Positions 38,715-50,800 of a stretch of DNA of 64,000 nt are shown here, piece by piece. The notes under the pieces were generated by a model, which was not told the DNA's origin, made no database searches, and was given only the letters and a program-made list of their open reading frames with translations. The first letter of the stretch is position 1. Every line of letters starts with the position of its first letter. The stretch covers positions 118,311,161-118,375,160 of the forward strand of contig CM036618.1 in NCBI GenBank assembly GCA_020746105.1. The letters run 5' to 3'. Both the position numbers and the translations under genes were made by a program. Source of the stretch: Trogon surrucura (taxonomy: Eukaryota > Chordata > Aves > Trogoniformes > Trogonidae).

Positions 38715-38860
38715 TGGGAACTGGAGCTGGTCCAGAATGTGGCAGCTTGCTTGTTATTAGACATGGTCTCTCCCTTCAGCGCTCGCAGCCAAAGCTCCTG
38801 TGCTGGCTGATCTCTGGCTTCAGGGCAGAGTTTATTTTATTCCTTATTTTTTAATTTATT
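38715..38860 (+). mobile_element. Probable ancient L2/CR1-clade LINE fragment
   Basis: CTGGAGCTGGTCCAGAATGT translates as LELVQNVAA, matching the LQLVQNAAARLL motif near the end of the reverse-transcriptase domain of L2-type LINEs. After a frame change, PKLLCWLISGFRAEFILFLI matches the downstream motif (PVLRSLHWLPV, then a hydrophobic segment). The two motifs are in the right order and spacing but in different frames, as expected for a decayed copy. The family assignment is from memory of the motif. It could also be the LINE-derived part of an old SINE. Confidence 0.5.
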
Positions 38861-41800
38861 TTTTTTCTCCTAGTCATAATCTTAGCCATAAATGGAATGG
38901 GACTTTGCCTCTTGCTTTGAAGGATTCTGTCCTTTGGGGCTTTCCAAGCAAGAGTCGCAGCCCCAGCATTCACTCCCTCCCTGGTCCTGAAATAGTTTGT
39001 GGCTCCGAGCCATCTTTTTTTTTTTTTTTTTTTTTAAGGTGATGATAGGGATGGGAGCTAGGGGAGAGAAACTTGTGCATGGTGGGGATAGGAATTTGAG
39101 CCCGGGATGTCTGTTTTCGTTGGCAGAGTGCTCTTTTGGACCTGGTGCTTGTCTGCTTGAGCCAAACGCCGTCCGAGCTCCGTTGTGAGACGTGCACATC
39201 TCGACCCGCAAGGGCACCGAACCCCCCAGCTTGTGCACAAGTCTCCGCTCTGCAGGGAGGATCCCTCGCAAAGAGCTGCTCAAACTGGGCCCTTTTGGTG
39301 ACTGAAGTGCTCGACTGTTCCCAAATGACGATATTTTTCCCCAAGTCCAAAATCAAACTTCTATTTTTTTTTTCTTTTCTGAAACGAAACCTCCTATTCA
39401 GATGAGGTCGCTGCGTCACGTCTTGCTTGAAATGGGATTTTATTTTATTTTTTTTCTCTGTGTCTATGCTGTGAGGGAAAGTCCGACAGAGAAGTCAGCA
39501 GCAGAAGTTTCCCTTTCCCGGCTGATGAGGGTCTGATCCCTAGGCATAAATCCATCACCCCCTCCATCTGAAGGGCTAGTACAGACCTATTTCCTTGTAA
39601 CTGGATGAATATTCTGTTGTGGATAATCCCAGGGAAGATTTTTCCTGTCTTGTTTGGCCAAATACAGCGCTGTTTCGTGCTTCTTACCCCTGGGTGATTT
39701 GCTAAGGTCTATACAGGAACCAAGGAGAAAAAAGCTTTTACTTTTAAAAGCGTGTTAACTTCTTTTAAACTACGGGAGCTTATGGACTTTCGGAAGGTGG
39801 AGAATGTGGTTTATAAAACCTGTTTCCCCTCCTGGGTGGCTTTAATAAGCTCCTTCAGCTTTAGAGTCTGGACCCTCAGACGAATTTCATTTCAACTCCA
39901 AATTTCTCTCTGGCTTATGGAGAACAGAAGGACCAGTCACGTGCACTGCACCATCTTTTGGAAGGTGTTGAGCACCTGAAGCTGGCTGCTAACCATCCCC
40001 AGTCCCTGACTGGTGTCATCCTGCTCGCACGAAAGGAAAAATGTTATTAGTGAAAGCATTGCTTATTCTTAAATCTAAACCCAATTACGTCGCATTTTGA
40101 ATTTTCCGTAATAATTTTCTGCTGCTCCCTATTAGGGGGCCAAGAGTGCTGTCAGCCAGACTGGCATAAACCCATCTTTCTTCAGGAAAGATTCAATTCT
40201 TCTCTTAGTGCTTTTGTTCCTCTGCAGATAAAACTAGGGAAAAAAACAGGAAGAATTTGGGGAATTCCAGAGTTTGGGTGATATGAAGCAGAGGATTTCT
40301 TTCCTTCAATTCTAACACAGCCTGTGATGCTTAAATATGTTGTTGCTGCTGTGTTTAGTTGTTGACCTGTCGCGCGCTTTTCTGAGGCTCAAGTTAAGTA
40401 ACTCCTTAATTTGGAAAACAAAGCAAACCTTTGATTTTCTCTTTAGCAGCGCTGGGGAGAATGGATATTTAAAGCAACTTAAGAATGCAGAATTTCATAT
40501 TCTTAACTCTGTGGGCGCTTCATTAGAAAAACTGGCTTTTTTTTTTTTTTTCCAATTGCTGGTGGCAGGTCGCAATGAGATTTACCGTTAGGGTAAGCAC
40601 CGGTATAAGGCTTGACCTCATTACATAAATTACTCCTTCACAACCAACGGGGCGCGTTATCTGTTTGCTCGGTGGAAGGAGTTTTTGCTGAAAGGCCTCT
40701 TCAGTTCGTTTTGGGGAGCGCGTGGAGCAATGCTTGACGCCTCAGGCTGGTTTGGAGCCCAGATGCGATGAACCCCTGGTCAGCGCCTGCCGCCGGCGGG
40801 AGTCGCATCCGCTTGGACTCGCTGCCAAATCTAGTTCCCGCTGGACTGCCAGGGGTCACCATGGAGACATTTTGCACTGGAATCATTTGAGATATTGGAT
40901 TTCAGCCTTTGAGCGTGTATCGGGGGTTTACGGTTGCCGTTGCTTGAGAACATCTGCTTTTTCGCAGGAGGGGAAAACAAAACGCTTCGGGAAAGTTGAA
41001 AAGCCTAAATGATAAATTTGGCATTGCGTGGTTGTTACAGTAGTAACCAGTTACGTGGCGTAGAAGGGTCCATCTATAAATACTTTAATATTATTTAATA
41101 AATTATGGGGGGTTTTATCGCGTAGCTAATAATAACATTAAATGTTTCTGCGTTTAACAGGCACACACGTCGTTTTAACAATATCTCCGTGTTATACGCT
41201 TTGCAGCAGCTTGTTATGGCTTCATCTGTTAGGCATTTATTATGCATTCACTTTATTTATTTCCTCAGGAAAAAAAAGGAATGCTTTCTAATAAGATGCG
41301 AAGGAATGTAGCTACGTCTAATGACCAGTCAGCAAACGCGATCGAGCATTCACGAAAGAAGTCAAAATTTAAGGTTGTACTTGCATATAGCGTAATTCTC
41401 CAGGAGCAGGGCTTGTCTTTTGCCATCTGCCTCAAAGCCATGCTAAAAAAGAAAATAAAATATGAGGTCCTTCAGTCGTCGTTGCCTGTGGTGTGAGTGC
41501 GGTGCGGTCTGGTGTGCTGGGCTGGGCTCCTGCTGTGACTGGGATGACGGGATGGCTTTAATTAAGGAATACCCTTGGTACCAGGAGTGGTTGCCACTGC
41601 CAAGCGATGCGGCACGATGAAGATATATTTGGTGTCAGGTCACAGCCTGTTTGGGTGAGTAAGAGCTTTTTTTCTGCAGCAAAGCAGACCCCTGCCTTCT
41701 TCACCTCCCGCGTTCCCTGAGCCCACCAGGCCTGTGAAGTGACCAGTTGAGTTGCTCTTTGAGAAATCTTCTGCAAGATGTGCAACGGTGCGTTGTCTGG

Positions 41801-43083
41801 CAGGCTCCACCTCAAGAGCTTCAGGCTGTTCAGGGCATGGTTGGCTTCAGCATCCACGTATTGCAAAGGCATTTGAGGTCCGAGTTCAGTCTTCTGCTAC
41901 CGAGGTGGCTTTATTGAACGGCACTTTAGAAATAAATAAATTTGATGAAAAGTTCTGTGCATGTGGCCCTTTGAGAAAGCTCTATCTGGGGGCTTAGTTT
42001 CTTGTTTTGACTCCCGGGGAAGAGGTTCACAGTTGACATCCGTTGCTAAATCCAGGCAAAATCACTAATGCTGTAAGAAAAGAAAAAAAAAAAAATCTGA
42101 GTATTTAGGACAAGAGTCTAATTGCAAGTTATTTTTAGTCAAGCCTTTTATTTAGGAATCTGGAACTACAAGATGTTTCACTCTGATGATTAAATAGAAG
42201 AGACCAGCCAGGGATTCCCAGCTCCTGCTTGTAATCCCGCTGCTATTGGTGGGACCCCCACAGTGTGGGACCCCTTCCACCTGAGTGGAGCTATCACTAC
42301 CTGAGGCTGTTAAAACACCTGGAACATCTGTATCCTCCCCTAGCCATCGCCGTGAAGGTGGATTTGTATTAGAGGACTCTTAACCCAGGTATGTGCTGGC
42401 AGGCTTCTGCCCCACCAGAGATGCTAAAATATGGAATTAGCAGTTTTCATGGCCAGATGTTAATTGGAGAGAAAACCTGTGGCCAGTGGGAAGAAGACAT
42501 AGGAAGAATCATTAATTTTGTCCGTTTTTTTTCCCCACCCCTAGATATTTCCACAAGTTGAACGCTATAGTTTGGTGACTTGGAGACACCAAGACACCAA
42601 ACAGTTAAGGCAGGGATTTTTGAAGCGTGGGGAGCTGGTACTGGCCTTGCAAGGCTGCTGGATACAAGGCTCCGTGTTTCAGTGCCCGAATATGAGTGTT
42701 GGTGCCTTGCTTCAGGCGGTCGGGTTTGCAAATGCTGGTGTTGAGTATTTGCCAGGAATAGAGCTTGGATTTTTTGACTTTGTGGTTTGATTCCTAGGCA
42801 GCGTTTCTTCTCCTCAGTACGCTGTATACTGTGCTTATTCACAAGGAGAGAAAACATGATGCCTCCGGGGGGAAAATGATTTTTAGCGATACATCGGGAG
42901 GTGTGGAATTGGGGATTCTTGTTGGGGGGGGTCTTTGTTTGTTGTTGGAGAAGGGTTGTTTTATTTTCTCAGTTCATCTCTTGGTTAATGCCCTTTGCAG
43001 GAGAGCTCCGTGGCATGGCTCCTTTTGCTCAGTTAGTGGATCAACCTTGAGGTTTCTGAACCAGAGAGTGTAACTGGGCATTA
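38861..43083. other. Unique non-coding sequence, no recognised gene
   Basis: A T run of 21 lies at 39015-39035. The 104-codon minus-strand frame at 41558-41872 was examined because its sequence looks non-repetitive, but I cannot assign it to a family. No splice-flanked conserved exon was recognised. Confidence 0.5.
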
Positions 43084-43086
43084 GGG

Positions 43087-43160
43087 GGCTGATTAGCTCA
43101 CTCGGTTAGGGCGTGGTGCTGATAACACCAAGGTCACGGGTTCAATCCCCGTTGGGTCCC
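43087..43160 (+). pseudogene. tRNA-Ile-like SINE head, anticodon GAT
   Basis: The D stem (GCTC 43096-43099 with GGGC 43109-43112), the anticodon stem (TGGTG 43114-43118 with CACCA 43126-43130) and the T stem (ACGGG 43136-43140 with CCCGT 43148-43152) are formed. D-loop GG and T-loop TTCAATC are present. The anticodon is GAT at 43121-43123. The acceptor stem is broken: of seven positions (43087-43093 with 43153-43159) only the first two pair normally and one as a wobble. With the attached CR1 tail, this argues against a working tRNA gene. The usual nuclear tRNA-Ile anticodon is AAT. Confidence 0.85.
43094..43148 (+). promoter_or_regulatory. RNA polymerase III internal promoter (A and B boxes)
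   Basis: The A box TAGCTCACTCGG (43094-43105) agrees with TRGCNNARNNGG except for one position. The B box GGTTCAATCC (43139-43148) matches GGTTCRANNC. Both lie inside the tRNA-like head of the SINE at the usual spacing, so the element could have been transcribed by polymerase III. Whether it still is cannot be told. Confidence 0.75.
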
Positions 43161-43272
43161 CATGTGTTGCCTGATCTAGCTGAGAGGCGTCCCTGCCCGT
43201 GACAGGGAGGTTGGATTAAATGATCTCTAAGGTCCCTTCCAGTCTAGGCCAGTCTAGGATTCTATGATTCTG

Positions 43273-44802
43273 GATAAGGGTCTCCTTATGCAGAAGAGCA
43301 GAGCACTTTCAGCTCTCCGTGGGTGCGTAGCTTAGCATCTGGCCACGGTAAACGTGCCTGAGGTGAGAGTCCACTGCAGGGTTAGAAGTTGGCCAAAAGC
43401 AGAAGTTGGCTAAATGGGTATTTGGGAGGCCAGCAACATGGGAAATCATTCCCCAGTGCTTTAAGTTCCTGTTCCAGAGCATGTGGTTGTGAGAACTTCT
43501 CCATTAAATGGTTATTACTGCTTTTTTTTTTAATTCCCTCTTCCCTTCGCAGACATTGTTTTTCCCCCCTCACTTAATTCTGGGAAACAGCAGAACTGTT
43601 TTAACTGAAACTTTCCCAAATAATTCAGCCCGAGACAGACAGACGTTGGCTAGGAAAATATAAAACCAAGCGTGGAGAGTTTGGCAACGTCTTTAGTACA
43701 TGAAAGCCGAGTTTCTTAATGGAAAGTGTCAGGAACCCTCAACCATAAGTAGTGTTAAAGCGCAGCCTATAATTATGCAAATGAAGAAAGGGCATCTTTG
43801 CCAACTGGACCCGTTTCCCAAACATTGCGTTCGCTTTTAAGGATCCGGAGTAGTTGCACGAGGTTTAACAAGGTGGTTATAAAATCAGGTTTTGAGTGTG
43901 ACTGAGCTACCGCTTGCAGCCGTGAGCAGCTGAGGTTTGCATTGAGAAATCGTGGGTCAAATTCAGCTCCAGAGTCCTGGAACCAGGAGGGGTTCTAGAT
44001 GGTTTGGCAAGGATTTTTTTTCTACTGGTAATGGGAACTGATTGTCTTCTGACTGTTGTATAGTGTTTTGTAAATAAGGTAGGAGTTGTTTTGACAGGTT
44101 GGGAAAGGCAGTTTTGATGAACGGGGACTAAAAGGGGTGACTGCTTGTTGCTGGGATTGGGATTTTGCACTGTCAGCAATGAAGTGACCAGGAAATACTT
44201 TCTTGTGTCCCACCTACAAGTATAATTTGCCTCCTGGAGGGGGATTTCTCCTTCCCTGAAGGAGCAGAAATTTGCCACAGGTGGAAGCAAGTAGTTGTAA
44301 TAAGCTTAGGGAGCTGAGAATGATGGTTGATAGCTCGTCTTCATGAGCTCAAGATTAAGGTGTTAAGAAAAGCAGCAACTGTGTTTTTACAGACTCTGTA
44401 CCCTCTTGTGCCCTGTCGAGGTCCACCCAGACATTTTTCCCTTCTTCTCTCTTCCTTTGGCACACGTGGATGCGTTAGATGCGGAATAACTGATGCTCTT
44501 TGGTTTGTTCTGTGCCTCTTGGGATCGTCGTGCTTAGGGTTTACACTAGAATAGACGCTCTGTAAGCCCTCGGGGCCGTGTGTCTCGTGGCGCTCTTCCA
44601 TACGCCGTGACACAGATGGTTCCTCTTTCTCCAACAGAAAGATGCCAGTGTTAGCTAATCCATAAAGCTCCCTTACGCCCGGGCATCCGCCCAGTTATAG
44701 CGGTTTAAACCTCCATGGTGTCTTAAATGCCGCTGTCGATGTTGTTGCCTTGGTACTCCTTTTTTTTTTTTTTTTTGCCATGTGCTCCCTCTGAGCTTTT
44801 AT
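43273..44802. other. Unique non-coding sequence with an octamer-type motif
   Basis: No gene is recognised. At 43775-43782 an exact ATGCAAAT octamer (POU-factor type site) sits in an AT-rich patch, AATTATGCAAATGAAG. A T run precedes the CpG patch at about 44760-44776. Open frames in the interval match no known family. Confidence 0.45.
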
Positions 44803-44860
44803 TGGCGCGCGGGGCCACGACGCAGCGATCGGCGCCGCAGAAACGGGGATCGCGGCGGCA
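44803..44860. other. Very CpG-dense 50-bp patch
   Basis: Thirteen CpGs fall between 44806 and 44857, next to an inverted CCAAT-type pentamer (ATTGG at 44801-44805). This density is far above the rest of the window. The patch is much shorter than a CpG island and no exon is recognised. It could be a small unmethylated regulatory site or a decayed GC-rich insertion. Confidence 0.45.
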
Positions 44861-47800
44861 GTTTTATGTTTGAAATAGAGTTTTCTGCTGTAGGAGATGC
44901 CGTGTTGCGGTGGAAAGGCTTCTGTCAGATCTGCTCCTCTGGGTGTTTTCCTAGGATGTAATCCTTGCTGGAGAAACGGGGATTATCTTGGGCGGTTTCA
45001 GTTTTTGGCGGGCGGTGGGTTTTGAGACTAAGATGTAGCCTGATGGCTTCTACGTGGACATAAATCCAGCCAAAATCCTTTGGGAGTGAGTGTCTTGTGG
45101 GTGAGTAACCCTGGCCAGGAGACGTTAATACTCGGAGCTCGCTGAGGGTGAGGAGCAGCCAGAGCAGAAAGCGAGTCAGTCGCTTACATTTCTAGAGGGG
45201 CAAGAGAGAAATTACTGAGCAGTTATAAGAGGTGGCAGATGACAAATAGAAATGCCTTCCTCTCCATTTTTCAGCAGATGATCTCATTTTACACCAGCTC
45301 CTCAGCTGCTGTAGATCAGGCTCCTCCCCTGAAGCCTGCGCTGATTTGCACCTGCTACGGATCTGGCAGTGGTACGCTTGATTTTAAAAAAGAAAATAAT
45401 TGTGGTTGTAGTGTAAAATCAGCTTAGTTTTGGATTAGGGAAGCTTTCAGCGTTTCAGTCGCTCTGGAGGTTGCACGCACCACGTGGCCGTGAAGTTGCA
45501 GGCTGGCGCACGCAAACTTCTTTCCCGTCTTTCAGGTGAATTTGTACGGTTGTCTGCTTCGGTGGCTGGTTTTGGAATATTCTCAGGCTTCTCCCTGAGT
45601 GTTTTGCTGCATTATTTATTTTGAAAGCGGTGGTTTTAAAAAGAATTCTTCCCAGACCCATTTGGCCCCGTACCCTGTCGTTGAGTTTAACTCATTCAAC
45701 CCCATCCTGCAGTATCAGGCAGGAATATTCTTGTCTTATCTAATTAAGTTGTAGCTTAAATTCTGCCAAAAGAGAGCGTTTCTTCTCCTGATCAGCCCCC
45801 AAAACGTGGGTTTGCTAGCTGGTGCAGGGAATGCAATATGGGCATTCTGTGATCTCACATGTTTTGTCTTCTCTCTCCTCCCTCTCATCCCCCACCGTTA
45901 TGTTTATTTTTTTCACCGCGCGCAGCTGCAAATTCAGAGACGCCGCTGCCTGATATCGCATCGTGTGTTCCGGGGGTGTGCGTATACCCACAGACAGCAT
46001 GGAGCAGGCGCATCGTGCCGAGGGTTACTTGCAGCATCCCTGTAACGCAGCAGATTTACATCGGCCCGGGGGAAGGGGTGAACTGGAATCATGAGGAGGC
46101 TCTTAAACTTAACCACATCTCCTTCGAGGCAGAGCGAAATACCCGTAGCGTCTGATAGGAGAGAGGCGGTTCAACTCCCCCTGCTTTTTGTGCCTTTTTT
46201 TTTTTTTTTTTTTAAGAAGGCAAAAACAATACGCTGCATATTTACATAGAATCCCCTTAAGGACATCTGTCATGCTGGAGATTAAGCTGAATGTCTCTCC
46301 CCAGTTTAATGTTATGCCTTCAGGCAGTCGAAGCCCAATAGATTTAGCTACTCTGCTCCAGATCCTAGATTACTAACAGGCAGTTTTTATTCTTGCCCTT
46401 GTTTTCCAGAAGCGTAGAACCTTTGCCTGTGAATTACTGTCTTTGTGTGGGTTTTCTAGGCCACTTCCACTTACGTTTTGGAGCGTGGCCCGCGCTGGGT
46501 TTGTGGTTCGTGTTTTTTACATTAACTTCTTGCGGCCGCGCTGTCCTTGCTTCTCTCTCCATACGGTGCATGAGGCAAGTCGCTCAGCTAATTCCCTTCC
46601 CTTCGTTGCGAGACGCATCACAGAAGCTGCATTTCCATCCATCACCTCTCATCCCGAAGAAGTTTGCGTTGCCTTTAGGACTTCAGCTTATAAAAAGAGC
46701 TGAAGAGTGAAGAGGAAGACACTCATTTCAGTGTTATTATGTTGACTTCTTAAAACAAGTCTACTTTCCTTACTTGGGGAATTACTCACTTTTGCTGCCC
46801 TGCTGCATTTGTGTCTAGATGTGGGGTGTCTGCAGCAAGAAATCGTTTTGTTCTATCTGCTCTCTGGCTTTTTTGCTCGCTCTGTGTGGCCGGAATCGTG
46901 GCTCGGGAAGCTGAGCCACAGCGGCGTTTGAAAATGCATTAATTTGTGGGAGCAGAAAAGATTCATTTGAAGGAGGAAGCTGCAGTGGTTTCCCCCAGTG
47001 GAGGCACCACTTGACCAGTTGACTTTGCAGCCAGCGACACGTCTCCATTGACGTAATCGAAGGAAAATAAACACCAGATATTTTGGACACCTCCTGCAGG
47101 ACGGTGCTTCCGATTCTCAGTTTTCACGAGCTGGTTATGAACAAGCTAAAATTGAACAGCAGCTTTGTCCCAATGTCAAAATTCTCTCTGGTGTGAGCAG
47201 AGAAGGGTTTTTTTTACCAAGGGAGCAAAGGATTAACTCCGTTAAGTGACTGTTTATCAAGCCAGCGTTACTCTTTAGATGTAAAGTTCGATATTCTGCC
47301 AGCAATTTTCATATTTGTGAGCTGAATGTCCCATCTTGTGGCAACTTCTGCGTTCTACAGTGTTCGGTTTGCCCGTGTATCCTTAAGGCAATCCCAATAA
47401 GTGAGGCAAGCGTGAATCCCCCTTTCTCTCGCTGCTTCTCCTTGATGGCTTTAAGATACCCTTTAGTTGCAAATCCAATGTATTATTTTGCCGTCTCCGT
47501 GCACGTCGCCGAGTCCACAAGTCTTAGATCAGGCTCCACCAGCCTTAGATCAGGCTCACCCAGTTAATCCTTTGACTTCGGTCATTAATAACGGCAGATG
47601 AACGTGCTTCATAACGGATCCCCCAAGATGTTTCCGAATGGTCAGTGTTAGGGCTCTGCCACATACACTGTCATTCTTTCCCCCTTGCTATGAAACTTGA
47701 ACCTCATCAGCCGAGCACAGAATTTGCTAGGAGACTTAAAACACCTCGTTAGCTATATAAGGGCTTTCAGGGCTCTTAACCGATTTCTCCATTAAACTCA

Positions 47801-50800
47801 TAAATTTCTCCATAAATTCCATTTTATATTTGAATCCTGGTCGGTACCACCAACCGTGGCACCATCAAGGAATAAATTAAGGCTGCTAGGAGACTCTCCT
47901 CGCTAGTCCTTGCCGTTAAAGCTCAGTTGAACTGGCTTTGCAGTAGGGTAGGTGTCTGTGTACACCTCTCCAAGCAGCACCTCCAGAGCTCCTCTCTTGC
48001 ATTCTGGCTGCATTTCAAGGAGGGACATCACGTTCTGTCTCTCCGGCTTTCCCCGTGCGTCCAACAGGCTCTCTCCTGCCATCGCTTTTGTGTGCAGTGC
48101 TGTTGTGTGCCTGGTTATACTCCTCTCCAAAGCTTATATGTGGTACCCTCAAAATGATTAAACGGCGCTGGATTTGCAGCAAAACGCTGCGTGATGCCTC
48201 TTTGTGGATGAGGGATGTCCTGGCACTCAGTAGCCACCTGAAACTAGAACAGAAGAGTGACCATACTCAGTGGGAGTCTGTCCAACCCAGAGACCGGGAC
48301 GAAGGCTCCGGTGATGAAAATGCTTCTCACGTGTTTTGTGTCGGAGTTATCTGGGCTCTTGCCTTGGCGCGGGTTGTAATCCTGCATGAAAGATGAGCGG
48401 AGCAGAATTGCCTCATGTCTGCCTGCCGTTTACCTGGATGCTTCTCTGCATGAGCTGGATCGAAGGACCAACAGGCAAAGCTACCACCTTTCACCCCTCA
48501 GCTTCTCTTAAGTTGCACAGAAAAGAAGTTTAGTATTTTTTTGCTATTCCAGTCATCCCATGGCGAGGAGTTCCGTGGTTCAGCTGAGCCCAGTGACAGC
48601 ACAGCAGCTCTTAGAGGCATCTGCCAGCTCTGAAGGATCTCTGGGACTTTGGGGAGCTGCGACTCCCTGGTACCCACAACACACAGGGGTGACCGAGGGA
48701 CATAGTCGGACTCGGAAGGACCTAGCTTTGAGTATAAAGTTAAGCACTTCAATTTGTAGCTGAAACGTTCAGCTGGGAGTTCCAAAACTACAAACGTGTA
48801 ACAAGAAGATAACTAAAGGGGGATAATTCAAGGATCTTGAATTAAGACTGATGCAAACCTGGTGCCACAGCGGAACTGAGCTGGGTAAATACCTTGTGCA
48901 GATGGGGCTGACCCTCCCAAACCCACTTTTACAAACTGTAAAATTTATTCTGTGTGACATGAAGGGACACAGATGGTGTTTCAAGGAGGGAGAGAAAAAT
49001 TTTCAGTGGTTAGATCCTGAGTCTAAACTCAGCCTGCAGGAGCAGTTTGCGTAACCAAAGCTCTCACTGTGCCATTAAGGTGTCCCTTTGAGAGTTAATC
49101 TAGTTCAAATTATAAAGCTGTTTGATTACAGTGTATGGAAATATCTCAGAGAGAGTATGAACCCAAGAGCAGTTCTAGAGGTTGCAAGATTCCTGGTTAG
49201 GTATTTGCTTGCTCTGGAGTTCTTGGGAGAACCAGTCAAATGAACCAAAAGCACCTTGCTCTGAGTTGAATCTGTAGCTCTTGAAGTCTCTACGGTGCTT
49301 TCCTTGCTCTCTTCCCCTTCAATTACGCTGAGGCTTTTTTTTTTCTTTGAGAGAAATTTAAATACACCGAAGAAGCGCCGTTTTCAGATCTCAAAGAGAT
49401 GCTTTTAAAACCTCACGAGACTAGCGAAGGCGTGGTGAGCACGTGCTTCACGCGAGGGGTCCGGATCACCACCCGGTGCGAATCCGCAGAGCTTCTGTGA
49501 GCTTGGGAACGCTGCAGATTTGCACCAGCTGGGAGCGCAGGCTTGCCTTCCCACCGGAACATATGCTAACCCTGGCAAAGGAGTTTGAGTCCAGATTGCG
49601 AACTGCTTACTCGCAAGCGTTGAACAGCTACGTGTAAGCAGTTAAAGTGACTTCGCTGGGCCTCCGAGGTGAAGAACTCTTCTACTGGTGAGAGCACAGG
49701 GTTCACAATGGAGCCCTTAATTTTCAGCCTGTAAATAGCTGCTGTTGGATTCGCTCAGTGCTGCGAATGATCTTTTTGGATGACCAGAGAATGGATGACG
49801 GCATCTGCGACTAAAGGGATCGATACCTGCTAACACAAATAAGAGAAGGGAAAAAAAAAAATAAATCCTTTTACCTCAATTGCATTGCCTCTCTCTAAAG
49901 AGGTGTTCCTTCAGGTACGAGGCAGCAAAAAGCAGATACGTGGTTCTGTTTCACCAAGCCATCAAACATTATAAAAGTCAGTTACGTAAACATTTGAGTC
50001 TGGTGACATTTGATTCCGGCGCTGTGTGGGCAGCCTGGTTTACAGCAGAGATTTCTAAACAGGCAATCCAGTTTTCCAGGTAATTAAAAATGTTTGCACA
50101 GGCTAGTAGATTTATCTTTTGAAACCATTTTAGCACTAGTGCTCTCCAGAGTGGTATCAGTTGACACAGTGCATAATCTAGAAGAGACTAATTGCTGCAT
50201 GATTTCTAATTTTTCTGCAGTCATGTAAATGAGCTGAAGTCTGCACAGGTGGAGCCTATTAGAGTGAATGATTTTGCTCTCATGTTGTTATCTTCATTTG
50301 CTGTTGTCTTACCAACTCAAAGTAGGAAATCTGCTGTCATGAAAAGCAGGCAAGGGAACAATGTCTGACTGAAAAGTCTTGTTTCATTATTTTTTAATTC
50401 GTACAGTACTACCTGCCTAATGCAGTTTTCTGATTACCGTGCGAGGCGGCCAGTAATGCAGTTTTATTCAAATAAGGGAAGCAGTGCTTTAATTTAAGCT
50501 AAGAAATCATCCACATTTCTTACCAGGCAACAAGGATTGTGATTCAATAATACATGAATTTAATAATGCATAATGGTAGACTTTGCAGGTACTAAATAGC
50601 AATATCAGAATGAATTAGTATGCTATGTTATTCTACAGGAGTCCATCTCCTTTGCGCATGTGCCCTGTCTCTGCTTTGCTTTTCCTTGAGCTGTTTCACT
50701 CTCTAAGAGGTGGGATAAACAAGTTTAATTCTGGAAACACAGCATTCCAGATCTCTTAAAACCTTCTTCCCAGGTCTGCAGCAAGAAAGACGGACAAGTT

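Larger units (their letters stand above)
43084..43272 (+). mobile_element. tRNA-Ile-headed, CR1-tailed SINE (TguSINE1-like)
   Basis: This is a complete-looking chimeric SINE of about 190 bp. The 5' part (43087-43160) is a tRNA-like head with internal polymerase III boxes and an isoleucine-type anticodon arm. A linker of about ten bases follows. The 3' part (43170-43272) is a CR1 3' end, closing with ATTCTATGATTCT at 43258-43270. It contains no protein frame and depends on CR1 enzymes in trans. The tail matches the minus-strand CR1 at 20134-20205 at 68 of 72 positions. The tail also carries a 10-bp direct duplication (CCAGTCTAGG at 43239-43248 and 43249-43258). From memory, this architecture corresponds to the passerine TguSINE1 family; the family name needs a library match. 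Confidence 0.9.

Noticed and set aside
41558-41872. 104-codon minus-strand frame resembling a real protein
   Set aside because: Composition is protein-like, but I cannot match it to any family and there is no splice or promoter context.
43087-43160. Functional tRNA-Ile gene
   Set aside because: The acceptor stem is largely unpaired and the sequence continues directly into a CR1 tail, so it is the head of a SINE.
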